This document shows, in pieces, positions 1-12,177 of a stretch of 64,000 bases of DNA (within the stretch, counting starts at the first letter, position 1; each line of letters starts with the position of its first letter). The DNA lies in contig NZ_JAKGAS010000001.1 in assembly GCF_021532655.1 (NCBI RefSeq), positions 792,824-856,823 of the forward strand, written 5' to 3'. Under the pieces are notes generated by a model that saw only the letters and a list, made by a program, of their open reading frames with translations, had not been told where the DNA came from and ran no database searches. The position numbers were made by a program, and so were the translations under genes. This DNA comes from Paraglaciecola algarum. Lineage in GTDB: Bacteria > Pseudomonadota > Gammaproteobacteria > Enterobacterales > Alteromonadaceae.

Positions 1-520
1 ATTGTATGGCCATCATCCAAGCGCTGAACAAAAACCACAATACTTGACCAATCAGCGGTAGGATAAAAAATAAGATTAAAAACCCTAAGGCTCTGGGTAA
101 ATAATAAACTAACTTGGCAAGTTCTCTACCTATGGTGCGCGGAATATCTTTGACTATATCCATTAATCCTGAATCACCTAAACTCTGACCAGATAGATGT
201 AGCTCTACCTTTTCAGATAACAAACCGTTAAAGGGGGCGGCTATCCAATTGGCTAAGGTGCCAAAAATCAAACCAAATACCAAGAGGATGGTAATAAGCG
301 CTATTGGCCAAATGATGTAACTTAAGCCTTGTTTTAACCAAGCTAACCATTGCCAGTCTGGTATTAAATCGACAATCCATACAATACTTGATTCAATCTC
401 ACCAAATAGAAAATAAAAGGCCACTGAAAATAAAATTAAATTTATCGCCAATGGAATAAAAACAAAACGTTTTAAGCCTTTGGTACGAATTAGGCTGAAT
501 CCCTGAAAAAAATAGTCCAC
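1..520 (-). CDS. cysZ: Sulfate transporter CysZ (partial, C-terminus outside window)
   Basis: The reverse strand reads as a hydrophobic protein beginning VDYFFQGFSLIRTKGLKRF, which matches the N-terminus of CysZ (EI24 family), an inner-membrane sulfate uptake protein feeding cysteine synthesis. About 173 codons are visible and the stop lies beyond position 1. Two or more long hydrophobic stretches can be seen. The chosen start is a GTG at 518-520, preceded on the minus strand by AAGG about seven bases upstream. It is divergent from smc, with 192 bases between the two starts. CysZ next to zipA and ligA is a familiar gammaproteobacterial arrangement, which supports the call. Confidence 0.85.
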   Translation of the reverse strand, partial: MDYFFQGFSLIRTKGLKRFVFIPLAINLILFSVAFYFLFGEIESSIVWIVDLIPDWQWLAWLKQGLSYIIWPIALITILLVFGLIFGTLANWIAAPFNGLLSEKVELHLSGQSLGDSGLMDIVKDIPRTIGRELAKLVYYLPRALGFLILFFILPLIGQVLWFLFSAWMMAIQ

Positions 521-712
521 TGCACACCTTATGTGTTGAAAGAATTAGTATTAACTGTTTGAAAATACGTCATTTTAGGAAGATTAATAGAAATATTATA
601 CGTATCAAGGCGTATAGATCAAAACGCCAATTGTTACACTTGATGACTTTTGGTACATTCGTTATTCAGAATAACAAAAATATAATAATTACAGGTTGTC
701 GTTCGCCACTTT

Positions 713-3700
713 ATGCGCTTAAAGAAAATTAAGTTGGCTGGGTTTAAATCATTCGTAGACCCAACCACTATTCCTTTCCCATCAGAAATGACCGCAGTTG
801 TCGGGCCTAACGGCTGCGGCAAATCTAACGTTATTGATGCGGTGCGCTGGGTATTAGGTGAAAGTTCTGCTAAAAATTTACGTGGCGATGCCATGACAGA
901 CGTCATATTTAATGGCTCTACGGCCCGTAAAGCGGTATCACAATGTAGCGTCGAATTAGTATTTGATAACTCATCAGGCCGAATTCAAGGTGAATTTGCT
1001 GGGTACAACGAGTTATCAGTTAAACGCATAGTCACCAAAGACGCCCAATCTAGTTACCTGTTAAACAACACTAAATGTCGTAAAAGAGATATCACTGACC
1101 TATTTTTAGGAACTGGGTTGGGGCCTCGTAGTTATGCCATTATTGAACAAGGCATGATCTCTCGCTTGATTGAATCTAAACCTCAAGAGCTTAGAGTATT
1201 TATCGAAGAAGCAGCTGGGGTATCCAAATATAAAGAGCGTAGACGAGAAACTGAAACTCGTATTCGCCATACCAAAGAAAATCTAGAGCGCCTTGAAGAT
1301 GTAAGAGGGGAATTAGGTCAACAACTTGAAAAACTACAAAGACAAGCTGCCGCTGCAAAACGTTTTAAAGAGTTGAAACAAAACGAACGTAAATATAAAG
1401 CAGAACTGGCGGCCATAAGATGGTTGAAACACAGTAATAAAATTGAGTTGTTGGAAAAAGACATAGAACAAAAGAATTCCGAAATAGAGGAATATGTCGC
1501 ACAACAAAGAGGTGAAGAAAAAGACATCACCTTGTTTAAAGAACAACAACAAGACTTTAAACAAAACATTGCAAATTATCAGCAGCAAGCCTTTAAAGTG
1601 GGCACAGATATTACTCGCATTGAGCAAAATCAAATTCATACTAAACAAAGGCGGCAACAAGTTGAACAAGAGTTGCAGACCTTGCGCAGCTCAATTCATG
1701 AGCATGAGCTGCATCAGCAGCAATCCAATGAAAAAATAGCAGAGTTGTTCAACCAACTTGAAGTCGCGCAGCCAGAAAAAGAAATGTTAGATGAGCAAGT
1801 TGAACAATTACAATTCGCTTTAATTGAAGCCGAAGATCAGTTTATGCACTTGCAAAACCAATGGCGTACTCAAGAACAAGAATTTAATCAACGTAAAGCC
1901 CAAGTGCAATCCTGCCATAGTAAAATTCAATCGTTAATGACCATGCAATTACGCACGCAAGACCGTATTGGCGAATTAAAAGATGAACTGAATGAAATAC
2001 TTGATCAAGACTTAGAGCTAGAAATCACCTCTCACCAAGAGCATATTTTAGAATTAGAGCAACAAACGGAAGAATTAACCAGTCAAGAGCATGAGCTAGA
2101 AGAGCAATATCAACAGGCGTTGACTGCGGTCAAAAAACTTGAGCAAGAGTCTTTTGAACATCAAGGTAAACTGCAAACTAATAATGCTCAATTAGATGCA
2201 TTACAAGCTTTGCAAGAATCTGAATTAAACTCAATTGAAACTAAAGAGCTAAGCCAGAAACTTGGTGTTGATGTTCAATCTTGGTGGCAAAGCCTAGACA
2301 TTCAAGCTGGTTGGGAAGATGCGTTTGAAACTGTTTGTCAGCAATGGCAACAAGCTTTACTTGTGAAAAATTTAGATAACTCCTTAAACCTTGATTTCCC
2401 CACTTTAAGCAAAGAAGTTGGTGTATCTTGGATATTTGAAAGTGCTTATACTTCAAACATTCCCCAGCACAGTCTAGCCAGTAAAGTTAATGCGACATCA
2501 GTGCCTGTTTGGTTAACCCATATTTTGCTTGCGGATGATTTGCCTCAGGCACAAGCCTTGCTGTCCAATTTATCTGAGCTTCAAAGTGTGGTGACTTTGG
2601 ATGGACATTGGTTAACTAGCCAATGGTTAGTTAATCCACAAAGTGATAATCAAGCCAGTGTGTTAAAACGTGCTAACCAAATTAAAACTCTTGAACAAGA
2701 AAAGCTCAATTTAGTTAAAGCCCTGCAAGACAAACAAGTTGACCTAGAGCCAGCCAGTAATGCCTTAAATAAAGCAGATAAATTAAGGAATAACCACAAA
2801 GAAAGCCAACAAAGCGTAACGCGTAACCAAGAGTTAACTAAAGGTAAGTTACAGTTACTTGAACAACAAAAGCAACAAAACCTAAGCAGAAACAACCGAT
2901 TAAGTTTAGAGTTGAACCGACATCAAGAAACCTTACAAGACGAGCAGCAAGAATTAGAAGAGTTATCCATGCAAGCCGAAGAACTTGAGGTGGGGCTCGA
3001 AGATTTACAAGAAAACCAACTTGGTTTTGAACAAAATAAACAAGTAGAACAACAAAAAGTAAATCAATGCCGTATTAATTTAGATGCCAGTAAAAACAAA
3101 TTACATCAGCTCGCTTTAAACGTTCAGACTATTCAAAGTCAATACGATGGATTAAAAAATAATCTTTCCAGAGAAAACCAGTTATTAACTAACTTACAAG
3201 AAAAGTTAGCTTTATTAGAAGCTGAGTCAGTGGAGTTAGCTCTTCCTTTAGAAGATCAAGAAGAGGCATTACAAGAATTACTCGAACAAAAAGCAGAAAT
3301 CGAATTATCACAAAGTTTATTAAATCAGCAATTACTTGAGGTTGAAGAAAAACTAAGCGTGGCTGAAAAAGGTCAACAAGGTGTAACTAATAAAATTCAA
3401 GCCATGTTGACTGATTTACAAAGTATAAAGCTTGAATGTGAAGGATATCGAGTTAGAGCCAATGGTTTTGTAGAGCAGTTGCAAGAAATGCAACAAAACC
3501 TAAAACTAGTGCTCGAGTCTTTACCCACTGATGCAGACGAAAATACTTGGCAAGGTTTATTAGAAAAAACTACCGCTTCTGTAGGACGTTTAGGTGCTGT
3601 TAACCTTGCAGCCGTTGAAGAATATGAAATACAAGCACAGCGGAAACATCATTTAGATACGCAAAATGACGACCTAGTATCAGCTTTGGATATTTTAGAG

Positions 3701-4204
3701 CAAGCTATCAGAAAAATTGATAAAGAAACCCGTTCTAGGTTTAAAGAAACTTTTGAACAGGTAAACGATGATTTAAAAATGTTATTTCCTAAGGTATTTG
3801 GTGGGGGCTCGGCCTATTTAGAGCTGACAGATGATGATTTACTTGAAACTGGTGTCACTATTATGGCTAGGCCACCTGGTAAGAAAAATAGTACAATTCA
3901 TCTGCTTTCGGGTGGAGAAAAAGCGCTGACCGCTTTATCATTGGTGTTTGCGATATTTAGGTTAAATCCAGCGCCATTTTGCTTGTTAGATGAAGTCGAT
4001 GCCCCACTAGATGATGCAAACGTAGGTCGTTTCTGTAAATTGGTGTCGGAAATGTCTAAAAGTGTGCAGTTTATTTACATTACCCATAACAAAATTGCGA
4101 TGGAAATGGCCACGCATTTAACTGGGGTGACAATGGCTGAGCCTGGGGTTTCTCGAATGGTAGCAGTGGATGTTGATGAAGCGGTTGCCATTGCGCAGGC
4201 TTAA
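713..4204 (+). CDS. smc: Chromosome partition protein SMC
   Basis: This 1163-residue protein is a full-length SMC ATPase, which organises and segregates the chromosome with ScpA and ScpB. The N-terminal head carries the Walker A motif GPNGCGKSN at residues 31-39. Long Gln/Glu-rich coiled coils flank a hinge at roughly residues 510-660. The C-terminal head has the ABC signature LSGGEK at about 1065 and Walker B with LLDE at about 1091-1094. The ATG start is supported by the canonical N-terminus MRLKKIKLAGFKSF, although the ribosome binding site is weak. It is followed by zipA after 133 bases. Its presence suggests a condensin of the SMC-ScpAB type here; whether MukB is also encoded cannot be told from this window. 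Confidence 0.97.
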   Translation: MRLKKIKLAGFKSFVDPTTIPFPSEMTAVVGPNGCGKSNVIDAVRWVLGESSAKNLRGDAMTDVIFNGSTARKAVSQCSVELVFDNSSGRIQGEFAGYNELSVKRIVTKDAQSSYLLNNTKCRKRDITDLFLGTGLGPRSYAIIEQGMISRLIESKPQELRVFIEEAAGVSKYKERRRETETRIRHTKENLERLEDVRGELGQQLEKLQRQAAAAKRFKELKQNERKYKAELAAIRWLKHSNKIELLEKDIEQKNSEIEEYVAQQRGEEKDITLFKEQQQDFKQNIANYQQQAFKVGTDITRIEQNQIHTKQRRQQVEQELQTLRSSIHEHELHQQQSNEKIAELFNQLEVAQPEKEMLDEQVEQLQFALIEAEDQFMHLQNQWRTQEQEFNQRKAQVQSCHSKIQSLMTMQLRTQDRIGELKDELNEILDQDLELEITSHQEHILELEQQTEELTSQEHELEEQYQQALTAVKKLEQESFEHQGKLQTNNAQLDALQALQESELNSIETKELSQKLGVDVQSWWQSLDIQAGWEDAFETVCQQWQQALLVKNLDNSLNLDFPTLSKEVGVSWIFESAYTSNIPQHSLASKVNATSVPVWLTHILLADDLPQAQALLSNLSELQSVVTLDGHWLTSQWLVNPQSDNQASVLKRANQIKTLEQEKLNLVKALQDKQVDLEPASNALNKADKLRNNHKESQQSVTRNQELTKGKLQLLEQQKQQNLSRNNRLSLELNRHQETLQDEQQELEELSMQAEELEVGLEDLQENQLGFEQNKQVEQQKVNQCRINLDASKNKLHQLALNVQTIQSQYDGLKNNLSRENQLLTNLQEKLALLEAESVELALPLEDQEEALQELLEQKAEIELSQSLLNQQLLEVEEKLSVAEKGQQGVTNKIQAMLTDLQSIKLECEGYRVRANGFVEQLQEMQQNLKLVLESLPTDADENTWQGLLEKTTASVGRLGAVNLAAVEEYEIQAQRKHHLDTQNDDLVSALDILEQAIRKIDKETRSRFKETFEQVNDDLKMLFPKVFGGGSAYLELTDDDLLETGVTIMARPPGKKNSTIHLLSGGEKALTALSLVFAIFRLNPAPFCLLDEVDAPLDDANVGRFCKLVSEMSKSVQFIYITHNKIAMEMATHLTGVTMAEPGVSRMVAVDVDEAVAIAQA

Positions 4205-4337
4205 ATTTGAATATATATCCAAAACCATTGGAATTGCACGGTGGCGGCAAATAATTGAGACCCATGAGTTCAGCCAACAGACGAGCAGTTTCAAAGGTAA
4301 GGATTTAGAAATTAACAATAATAAGAGTAAGTGCTAG

Positions 4338-5861
4338 ATGGAAGATGTATTACGGTGGTCTTTGTTAGTTATCGGTGGATGTATCATAATCGGGGTAGCT
4401 GTGCATGGTATTTGGGTATCTAGAAAAAATACTGAAAGCAAAACAAAAGATTACCCACCAGAACAAAGTTTAGAGTCAAATCTACAGGGTGATTTAGATC
4501 AAGACTCAGAGCAAAACTTTGACCAAGAGCACGATATTCAAGAATGGTCTATTGGTGATGAAGGTCAAGACCTAGATCGCTTCCAAGAGTTTAACTTTTC
4601 TAGTATTAACATTGGCGAACAAGAACTGACTCATGAGCCAGAACAGTCTGATGACCAACAAATAGCGGCTCAAGACGATAGTCCAATTACATCTGCAGAA
4701 CAATTTGATGATCTGGGAATTGGTGCAGTAAGAGTTGTGTCTAGTTCGAAAGAACAAGCTACCAAAAGCAAATTGGAAAACGAAGGGAGCTCAGGACAAA
4801 GTGCTTCTCAAGAATCTAAAACATTGGAAGTGCCAGCCGAAAAGGAAGATAAAAGCGCTGGATCAGCTGGAAAAATTTACGCCTCTGTAGTCACGCAACC
4901 TAAACCTGAATATGCTCAAAAGTATCAATCTTTAGCTTCGGAAACCGTTGCTATTGCCAAAGAAGAAAAAATCACTGCTAATGCTTCACATCAGGGCAAT
5001 GTACAAGCTACGAATCGATCTCAGCAAGAATCATCATTTAACATTAGTAAAGTGTCTAACTCTGACCTCAATCCAGCACGTATTTCAATATCCAACCAAG
5101 ACAACTACCAGGCACCAGAGCCTCCGCCGTTTTTGTTAAAGAAAGACCAAGCTTCTCAGGAGAGTATTCCTGATAATAAAAACGTGCAAACAGATAAACC
5201 TAAGGCTCAAGCAGGCTTAAAAGAAAGTCTTTCAGAACAAGCCCGCAATTTAGTCAAACGCAAAAAGGCGGATTCAGGTCGTAAAAAGAGAGAGCCTAAA
5301 ATTGCCGATGATCAAATGCGTATTGATTTTGATGAAGAGCCTATTGTTAACCCCTCAAACGAAACAAAAGTAGAACCTGAGCTGGCTAAGCAAAAACAGG
5401 GTAATCAGGAAGGAAATAAACCAAACGAATCACAGCAAGAAGTGTTAGTACTAAATGTAAAAGTTGCAGACGATTCAAGTATTCCAGGTTCGGCTTTGTT
5501 ACCTATGTTGCTTACTCTAGGGTTTAAGTTTGGCGATCAAGATATATTCCATCGCCATGTCAACTCAAATGGCAAAGGGCCAGTGTTATTTAGTTTGGCC
5601 AATATGTTTAAACCCGGAAACTTTGATATTGATAATCTCGAAAATTTCACCACTCAAGGTGTATCATTATTTATGATTTTACCAATCGAAGGTGAACCAC
5701 ATCAAGTGTTTAACATGATGCACAACGCAGCTCGCAAAATTGCGGATGAGTTTTCAGCACAAATTTATGATAGTAGGCGCAGCTTATTAACTAAACAAAG
5801 TTTGCAACAGTATGTAGAGAAAATTCGAGAATTTGAACGCCAACGCATATTGAACCGCTAA
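4338..5861 (+). CDS. zipA: Cell division protein ZipA
   Basis: ZipA anchors FtsZ to the inner membrane at the septum. The protein has an N-terminal membrane segment (about residues 7-27), a long acidic and Gln/Ser/Lys-rich linker (about 30-365), and a C-terminal FtsZ-binding domain from about 367 that starts near QEVLVLNVKVADDSSIPG. At 507 residues it is much longer than the E. coli protein (about 330), with the excess in the disordered linker. It sits between smc and ligA in the same direction, the usual place for zipA. The low-complexity linker is expected to diverge, and I see no sign of a frameshift. Confidence 0.93.
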   Translation: MEDVLRWSLLVIGGCIIIGVAVHGIWVSRKNTESKTKDYPPEQSLESNLQGDLDQDSEQNFDQEHDIQEWSIGDEGQDLDRFQEFNFSSINIGEQELTHEPEQSDDQQIAAQDDSPITSAEQFDDLGIGAVRVVSSSKEQATKSKLENEGSSGQSASQESKTLEVPAEKEDKSAGSAGKIYASVVTQPKPEYAQKYQSLASETVAIAKEEKITANASHQGNVQATNRSQQESSFNISKVSNSDLNPARISISNQDNYQAPEPPPFLLKKDQASQESIPDNKNVQTDKPKAQAGLKESLSEQARNLVKRKKADSGRKKREPKIADDQMRIDFDEEPIVNPSNETKVEPELAKQKQGNQEGNKPNESQQEVLVLNVKVADDSSIPGSALLPMLLTLGFKFGDQDIFHRHVNSNGKGPVLFSLANMFKPGNFDIDNLENFTTQGVSLFMILPIEGEPHQVFNMMHNAARKIADEFSAQIYDSRRSLLTKQSLQQYVEKIREFERQRILNR

Positions 5862-5926
5862 TCAGACATTATTTTTCAACGCTCTGTCTGTTATTTAACG
5901 ATCTAGTTAAAGTTCTAGTTAAATAA

Positions 5927-8002
<2,076 letters not shown>

Positions 8003-8004
8003 CA

Positions 8005-8337
8005 GTGGCGTTTCTTAATCAAATATTAGGCCAATTAACTGGCCTGATTCAGCCTTATTTAAGTGAAATATCCTTAACCATATTAGCCACTGTTTTAGTG
8101 GTTTATGGTGATGTAATCAACAAACACATCAAACGTATGATAAGCCCTTATCACTTTATTATTCGCACCATAGTTTTTGTGTTGGTTTGTGCCTTTGGGT
8201 ATGGGGTGCTGTTGGTGTTTGCCAGCCCTTATGTGAAACAACTTATTCAATTTATACCTTATGTTTACCGAGGTATAGTTGTGATCAGTATCTTTTTATT
8301 ATTGGGTTATTTAGCCGAGCATAGACGTTATATTTAG
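8005..8337 (+). CDS. Small inner-membrane protein, DUF3392-like
   Basis: A 110-residue protein with three predicted membrane segments (about residues 19-37, 50-72 and 86-104). It resembles the DUF3392 family of short gammaproteobacterial membrane proteins of unknown function; this is recognition of pattern, not a search result. The start is a GTG at 8005, two bases after the ligA stop, so translation is probably coupled to ligA. No catalytic motif is visible, and I cannot assign a role. Confidence 0.75.
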   Translation: MAFLNQILGQLTGLIQPYLSEISLTILATVLVVYGDVINKHIKRMISPYHFIIRTIVFVLVCAFGYGVLLVFASPYVKQLIQFIPYVYRGIVVISIFLLLGYLAEHRRYI

Positions 8338-8491
8338 GTTTAATTAGAACCTGTTTATTGAATGAGTTCATCGATATATAAAATATTCATTGATATTAAC
8401 CAATATTCATCTTTTTAGTCCATTAGGAATAACCAAGACTGTAGCTAACTTAGCAAATTATTGTTAAGCCAATCTAATTAAAGGAATCATT

Positions 8492-9184
8492 ATGAGCTTG
8501 GGTAAAAAGCTAAAAACACTACGTGCTGAACATAATTTAAGTCAACCAGAATTGGCCGAAAAAATAGGTATTGAGCAATCTTATTTGTCAAAATTGGAAA
8601 ACGATAAATCTATACCATCAAATGATATTTTTAATAATATTCTGGCTACCTTTGGATTGACTATAGAAACATTCATGGCAGATATCACAGATCTAACTGT
8701 CCTTCTTACTCTTCAACAAATACCTGACATAAGACATTACCTAGCTAGTAGAAAAGAGCATAGCGAAAAGCTAAGGCGTCGATTTTTATATTTTTCAAGC
8801 TTATTAATAGTTGTAGCAACTTCACTATTTTATGCGGGATTTAGTAAATTAGTTTTCCCTGTGTTGCAATACCAATATGAGTCAAAATGGGTGGTGTTAG
8901 AGGGTGAGCCAGATAATATTTTCAGTAATCGATTAAATAATAGAGTGAGTGGAATTTCAGAAGAGCTTAAAGCAGAAATTCACAGCCGTACTGATGAAAA
9001 AGTGTTAATTAGCCCTGTCAACAAAGGGAGATATTTTGTCATGGAAGTAGATGGCGGTAAGAGGAAATACCACCAGATTAATACAATAATAGTTCAGCAG
9101 CCTGTCAATGCTTGGTTACAAATATTAGGTGTCTTTTTATTTAGCGCAGGAATAATGGGGTTCATATTAGAGCGCAAGTTATAA
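8492..9184 (+). CDS. XRE-family transcriptional regulator with membrane segments
   Basis: Residues 1-65 form a Cro/CI-type helix-turn-helix domain, with the recognition region around LSQPELAEKIGIEQSYLSKL. The rest is unusual. Two hydrophobic segments, at about residues 94-115 and 207-226, flank an extracytoplasmic-looking stretch of about 90 residues. The architecture suggests a one-component membrane-bound regulator that senses a periplasmic or membrane signal. The start ATG is preceded by AAGGA at good spacing. It stands alone, with over 150 bases on either side, and lies just upstream of the cytochrome c/dehydrogenase pair, which it might control. Its ligand and targets cannot be read from the sequence. 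Confidence 0.8.
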   Translation: MSLGKKLKTLRAEHNLSQPELAEKIGIEQSYLSKLENDKSIPSNDIFNNILATFGLTIETFMADITDLTVLLTLQQIPDIRHYLASRKEHSEKLRRRFLYFSSLLIVVATSLFYAGFSKLVFPVLQYQYESKWVVLEGEPDNIFSNRLNNRVSGISEELKAEIHSRTDEKVLISPVNKGRYFVMEVDGGKRKYHQINTIIVQQPVNAWLQILGVFLFSAGIMGFILERKL

Positions 9185-9360
9185 GCCTCCGATTTTTAAC
9201 AAATTTATAATTGTTATTATCTATCTTCACTTTTGCCTTTATGAAATTATATATGCACGTAGAAATTTAAGTGTAAATATTGTAGCTTTAGTGTAAAAAG
9301 TAAATTCTTATCTAGTTAATAAAGTTAAAACTCCTATTGGCGTTTTATAAAGGCAATTAA

Positions 9361-10677
9361 ATGAAAAAAATTGGTTTAATCCCCTTAGTGATTACTTTGG
9401 GTATCTCAAATGTTCATGCAGATCCTCTCGATGAAACCTTACTTAAATTATCTGCTGACTCACAAGCAGTTAATGCTGGACAAGCCTTGTATGAACAAGT
9501 GTGTGCAGCTTGCCATAACAAAGACTTATCAGGTGCCACAGGTTTTAATCTAAAAGATGGCGAATGGATCCACGGTGAAGCTCCATCTCAAATATTAGCC
9601 AATATTAAACAAGGCTTTAATAGTAAAGGTATGCCAGCTTTTGGCGCCATGTTTTCAGACAAACAGCTTCAAGAAGTAGTGGCTTATATTATGTCTAAAC
9701 GTGAGGGCATGGCAGACTTAAGTTATAAAATTTATCAGATGCAGGATGAGAAAGACTTCTTGGTAACTGAAGATAAATTGGTTAAATCAGGCATGTTACC
9801 TAAGAATTTAATGGATTTTGAATTGCCTGAAGTTAAGCATTATGCCATTGAGTTTGAAGGTACCTTATATGCGCCAAAGCATGCTAGTAAATTACATATC
9901 GAGGCATGGAAATTAAATCCAACCACATTATATATAGATGGTAAAAAAGTCGAAAAACAAAATCCAAATGGTGCAACTTGGCCTCTTAAACCAGGCAAAC
10001 AACAGATTAAGTTTCAATATATAGTTGGCACAGATTTAAATAAAAGCTGGAAAAGTAATATCGCCTTATTTGTAACCACTGAAGACTTAGGTATAAAGTT
10101 ATTTGGCCTTTCTACCCGCAGTCATAAAATCATGTTAGATAAGAAAATTCATGTAACCGCTGATGATAAAGTTGTAGTGCAACGCAAGAAAATCCATAAC
10201 TTACCTACCTATTCAATCTCGGTAGGTTTCCCAGAAAAAATAAACTATGCCTTTAACACTCGTAGCTGCGATTTGGTAGGACTATGGACGGGAGATTTGC
10301 TAAACGTAGGACCAAATGTAGAAAGTAGAGGAAAGGATGGCAGTATAGTGTTGGGAGATTGGTTGATAAACCAGCAGGATTCCTTTGCACTGCAATCTAA
10401 AGGTAAATGTACATATAAGAAAATGACTAATACAGGTGTACCGGCATTCTTCTTTAACCAAGACGGAGTTGATTATAAACTAACGACATCCAATATTTCG
10501 TCAAATGGGCTGAACTTAGATTACCAAGTGTTATCTACCCTAAAGTCACCTTTAGTATTTAACTTACCTAATAATGACAAGGTAAATATTAGCAGCATCG
10601 ACGGTAAGGTTAATGGAAATAGCCTAACTATTAGTCCAAATAAAACGTCTTTTTCTATTAACGTTTCAACGAAATAA
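9361..10677 (+). CDS. Periplasmic cytochrome c with PA14-like domain
   Basis: A 438-residue exported protein. A signal peptide covers about residues 1-20 and ends VHA-DP. A class I cytochrome c domain follows, with heme motif CAACH at 48-52 and a likely axial methionine at 91 (GMPAFG). The middle region (about 150-240) looks like a PA14-type beta-sandwich. The C-terminal part includes a segment around GLWTGDLLNVGP resembling domains found in heme-binding dehydrogenase-like proteins of Planctomycetes and Verrucomicrobia. The downstream beta-propeller gene starts 14 bases later, so the two form an operon. I infer that it takes electrons from that partner. The substrate is unknown. Confidence 0.75.
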   Translation: MKKIGLIPLVITLGISNVHADPLDETLLKLSADSQAVNAGQALYEQVCAACHNKDLSGATGFNLKDGEWIHGEAPSQILANIKQGFNSKGMPAFGAMFSDKQLQEVVAYIMSKREGMADLSYKIYQMQDEKDFLVTEDKLVKSGMLPKNLMDFELPEVKHYAIEFEGTLYAPKHASKLHIEAWKLNPTTLYIDGKKVEKQNPNGATWPLKPGKQQIKFQYIVGTDLNKSWKSNIALFVTTEDLGIKLFGLSTRSHKIMLDKKIHVTADDKVVVQRKKIHNLPTYSISVGFPEKINYAFNTRSCDLVGLWTGDLLNVGPNVESRGKDGSIVLGDWLINQQDSFALQSKGKCTYKKMTNTGVPAFFFNQDGVDYKLTTSNISSNGLNLDYQVLSTLKSPLVFNLPNNDKVNISSIDGKVNGNSLTISPNKTSFSINVSTK

Positions 10678-10691
10678 CTAAGGGTAACCCT

Positions 10692-12143
10692 ATGAATAAA
10701 ATTACCAAAGCATTAGGTTTATCCTTATTGTTAACAAGTGCCGTTTCTTCACATGCGCAACAACCGCCTAGTCACACTTACAAACCAGATGGATATTCAA
10801 TTGTAACGATTGAGACTCCTGTAGATGTAAGATTTCATGCCACGGGTTTAGACTCCACCTCAACAGGAGAAGTGTACGTTGCCACCCGTTTTGGTGATGT
10901 ATGGAAGCTAAATGGGGAAACTTGGACTAAATTTGCTGAAGGTTTACACGAGCCAACAGGTTTATTAGTAGATGATGATGGCAGTATTGTGGTAGCGCAA
11001 AAGCCTGAATTTACCCGGTTAATAGATACCGATAAAGACGGTCAAGCCGATGAATACATTATGTTGGCTGGCGATTGGGATTTTCACGACAATTATCATG
11101 AATTCACGTTTGGACCCGTTAAGGACAAGCAAGGTAACTATTATGGGACCTTGAATTTAAGTCATGGTGATCCTAAGGCATTTTCATTAGGTGCTATGGG
11201 CAGCTCTGGCGGTTACCGAGGGTTTGCATTTAAAGTCACGCCTAACGGTGAGTTTTCTCCTTTTGCTTGGGGCTTACGTTCTCCAGCTGGTTTAGGTACC
11301 AGCCCAGATGGTGAATTATTCTATACAGATAATCAAGGTGACTGGGTACCGACTTCAACTTTCCATCTGTTACAAGAGGGGAAGTTTTACGGTCATCCAG
11401 TTTCCTTAGCTCAGCGCCCTGGGTATACCAAACAAGCGATTACCGATACGCCAGTTGAAGTGTTCGATAAAATGCGTGAGAAACCAGTCGCTTTGATCCC
11501 ACATTTAGAAGTGGCCAATTCACCGGGTAACCCAGCATGGGACACCAGTAAAGGACAATTTGGACCTTTTGCCGGACAAATATTTGTTGGCGATCAAACC
11601 CAGTCCAATATTTTTAGAGTACTGTTAGATAAAGTAAATGGTGTGTACCAAGGCGCGGTGATCAACTTTATGAATGGCTTCCAAAGTGGCAATATTCGAA
11701 ATGAGTTTGATCTCAAAGGGCAGCTCTGGGTTGGTCAAACAGCCAGAGGCTGGGGCGCTAAAGGTGGCAAACCTTTTGGCTTACAAAAAGTGGTGTGGGA
11801 TGGTACCAATCCTTTTGAATTACATGGTATTAAACTAACCAAAACAGGCTTTGAACTAAGTTTTACTGATAAAATAGACATCAAGTCAGTGGCTCTTGAT
11901 AGCTTCTCTGTTCAGCAATGGAACTATAAATACAGTGGTAATTATGGCTCACCAAAGATGAACTTAACACCAGTGAAAGCGACTAAGGTAAGTTTATCTT
12001 CAGATAAACGCACAGTGACAATAAATATGCCATTGATTGCTGATAAAGTGGTTCAAATTGATTTTCCAGGATTACGAGACCAATCAGGTCGCAGCGTTGG
12101 CGTTGAGAAGGTTTATTACACCCTTAATCAGTTGATTAAATAG
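10692..12143 (+). CDS. Periplasmic beta-propeller dehydrogenase-like protein (glucose/sorbosone dehydrogenase type)
   Basis: A 483-residue protein with a signal peptide (about residues 1-22, ending SHA). The body looks like a six-bladed beta-propeller of the glucose/sorbosone dehydrogenase or NHL-like class, with repeated motifs such as GLHEPTGLLVDDDGSIVVA and WGLRSPAGLGTSPDGELFYTDNQGDW. The last 110 residues look like an Ig-type or beta-sandwich extension. Family members often use PQQ, but I cannot confirm the cofactor site. It follows the cytochrome c gene by 14 bases. Together they probably oxidise a sugar or alcohol in the periplasm and pass electrons to the respiratory chain. A terminator lies downstream. 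Confidence 0.7.
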   Translation: MNKITKALGLSLLLTSAVSSHAQQPPSHTYKPDGYSIVTIETPVDVRFHATGLDSTSTGEVYVATRFGDVWKLNGETWTKFAEGLHEPTGLLVDDDGSIVVAQKPEFTRLIDTDKDGQADEYIMLAGDWDFHDNYHEFTFGPVKDKQGNYYGTLNLSHGDPKAFSLGAMGSSGGYRGFAFKVTPNGEFSPFAWGLRSPAGLGTSPDGELFYTDNQGDWVPTSTFHLLQEGKFYGHPVSLAQRPGYTKQAITDTPVEVFDKMREKPVALIPHLEVANSPGNPAWDTSKGQFGPFAGQIFVGDQTQSNIFRVLLDKVNGVYQGAVINFMNGFQSGNIRNEFDLKGQLWVGQTARGWGAKGGKPFGLQKVVWDGTNPFELHGIKLTKTGFELSFTDKIDIKSVALDSFSVQQWNYKYSGNYGSPKMNLTPVKATKVSLSSDKRTVTINMPLIADKVVQIDFPGLRDQSGRSVGVEKVYYTLNQLIK

Positions 12144-12177
12144 TAAATCTTTAAAACTGCTTCTAGAATATAGACAT

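Noticed and set aside
5889..5926. TTATTTAAC/GTTAAATAA inverted repeat between zipA and ligA
   Set aside because: AT-only arms with a long spacer and no T tract; a terminator or operator cannot be supported.
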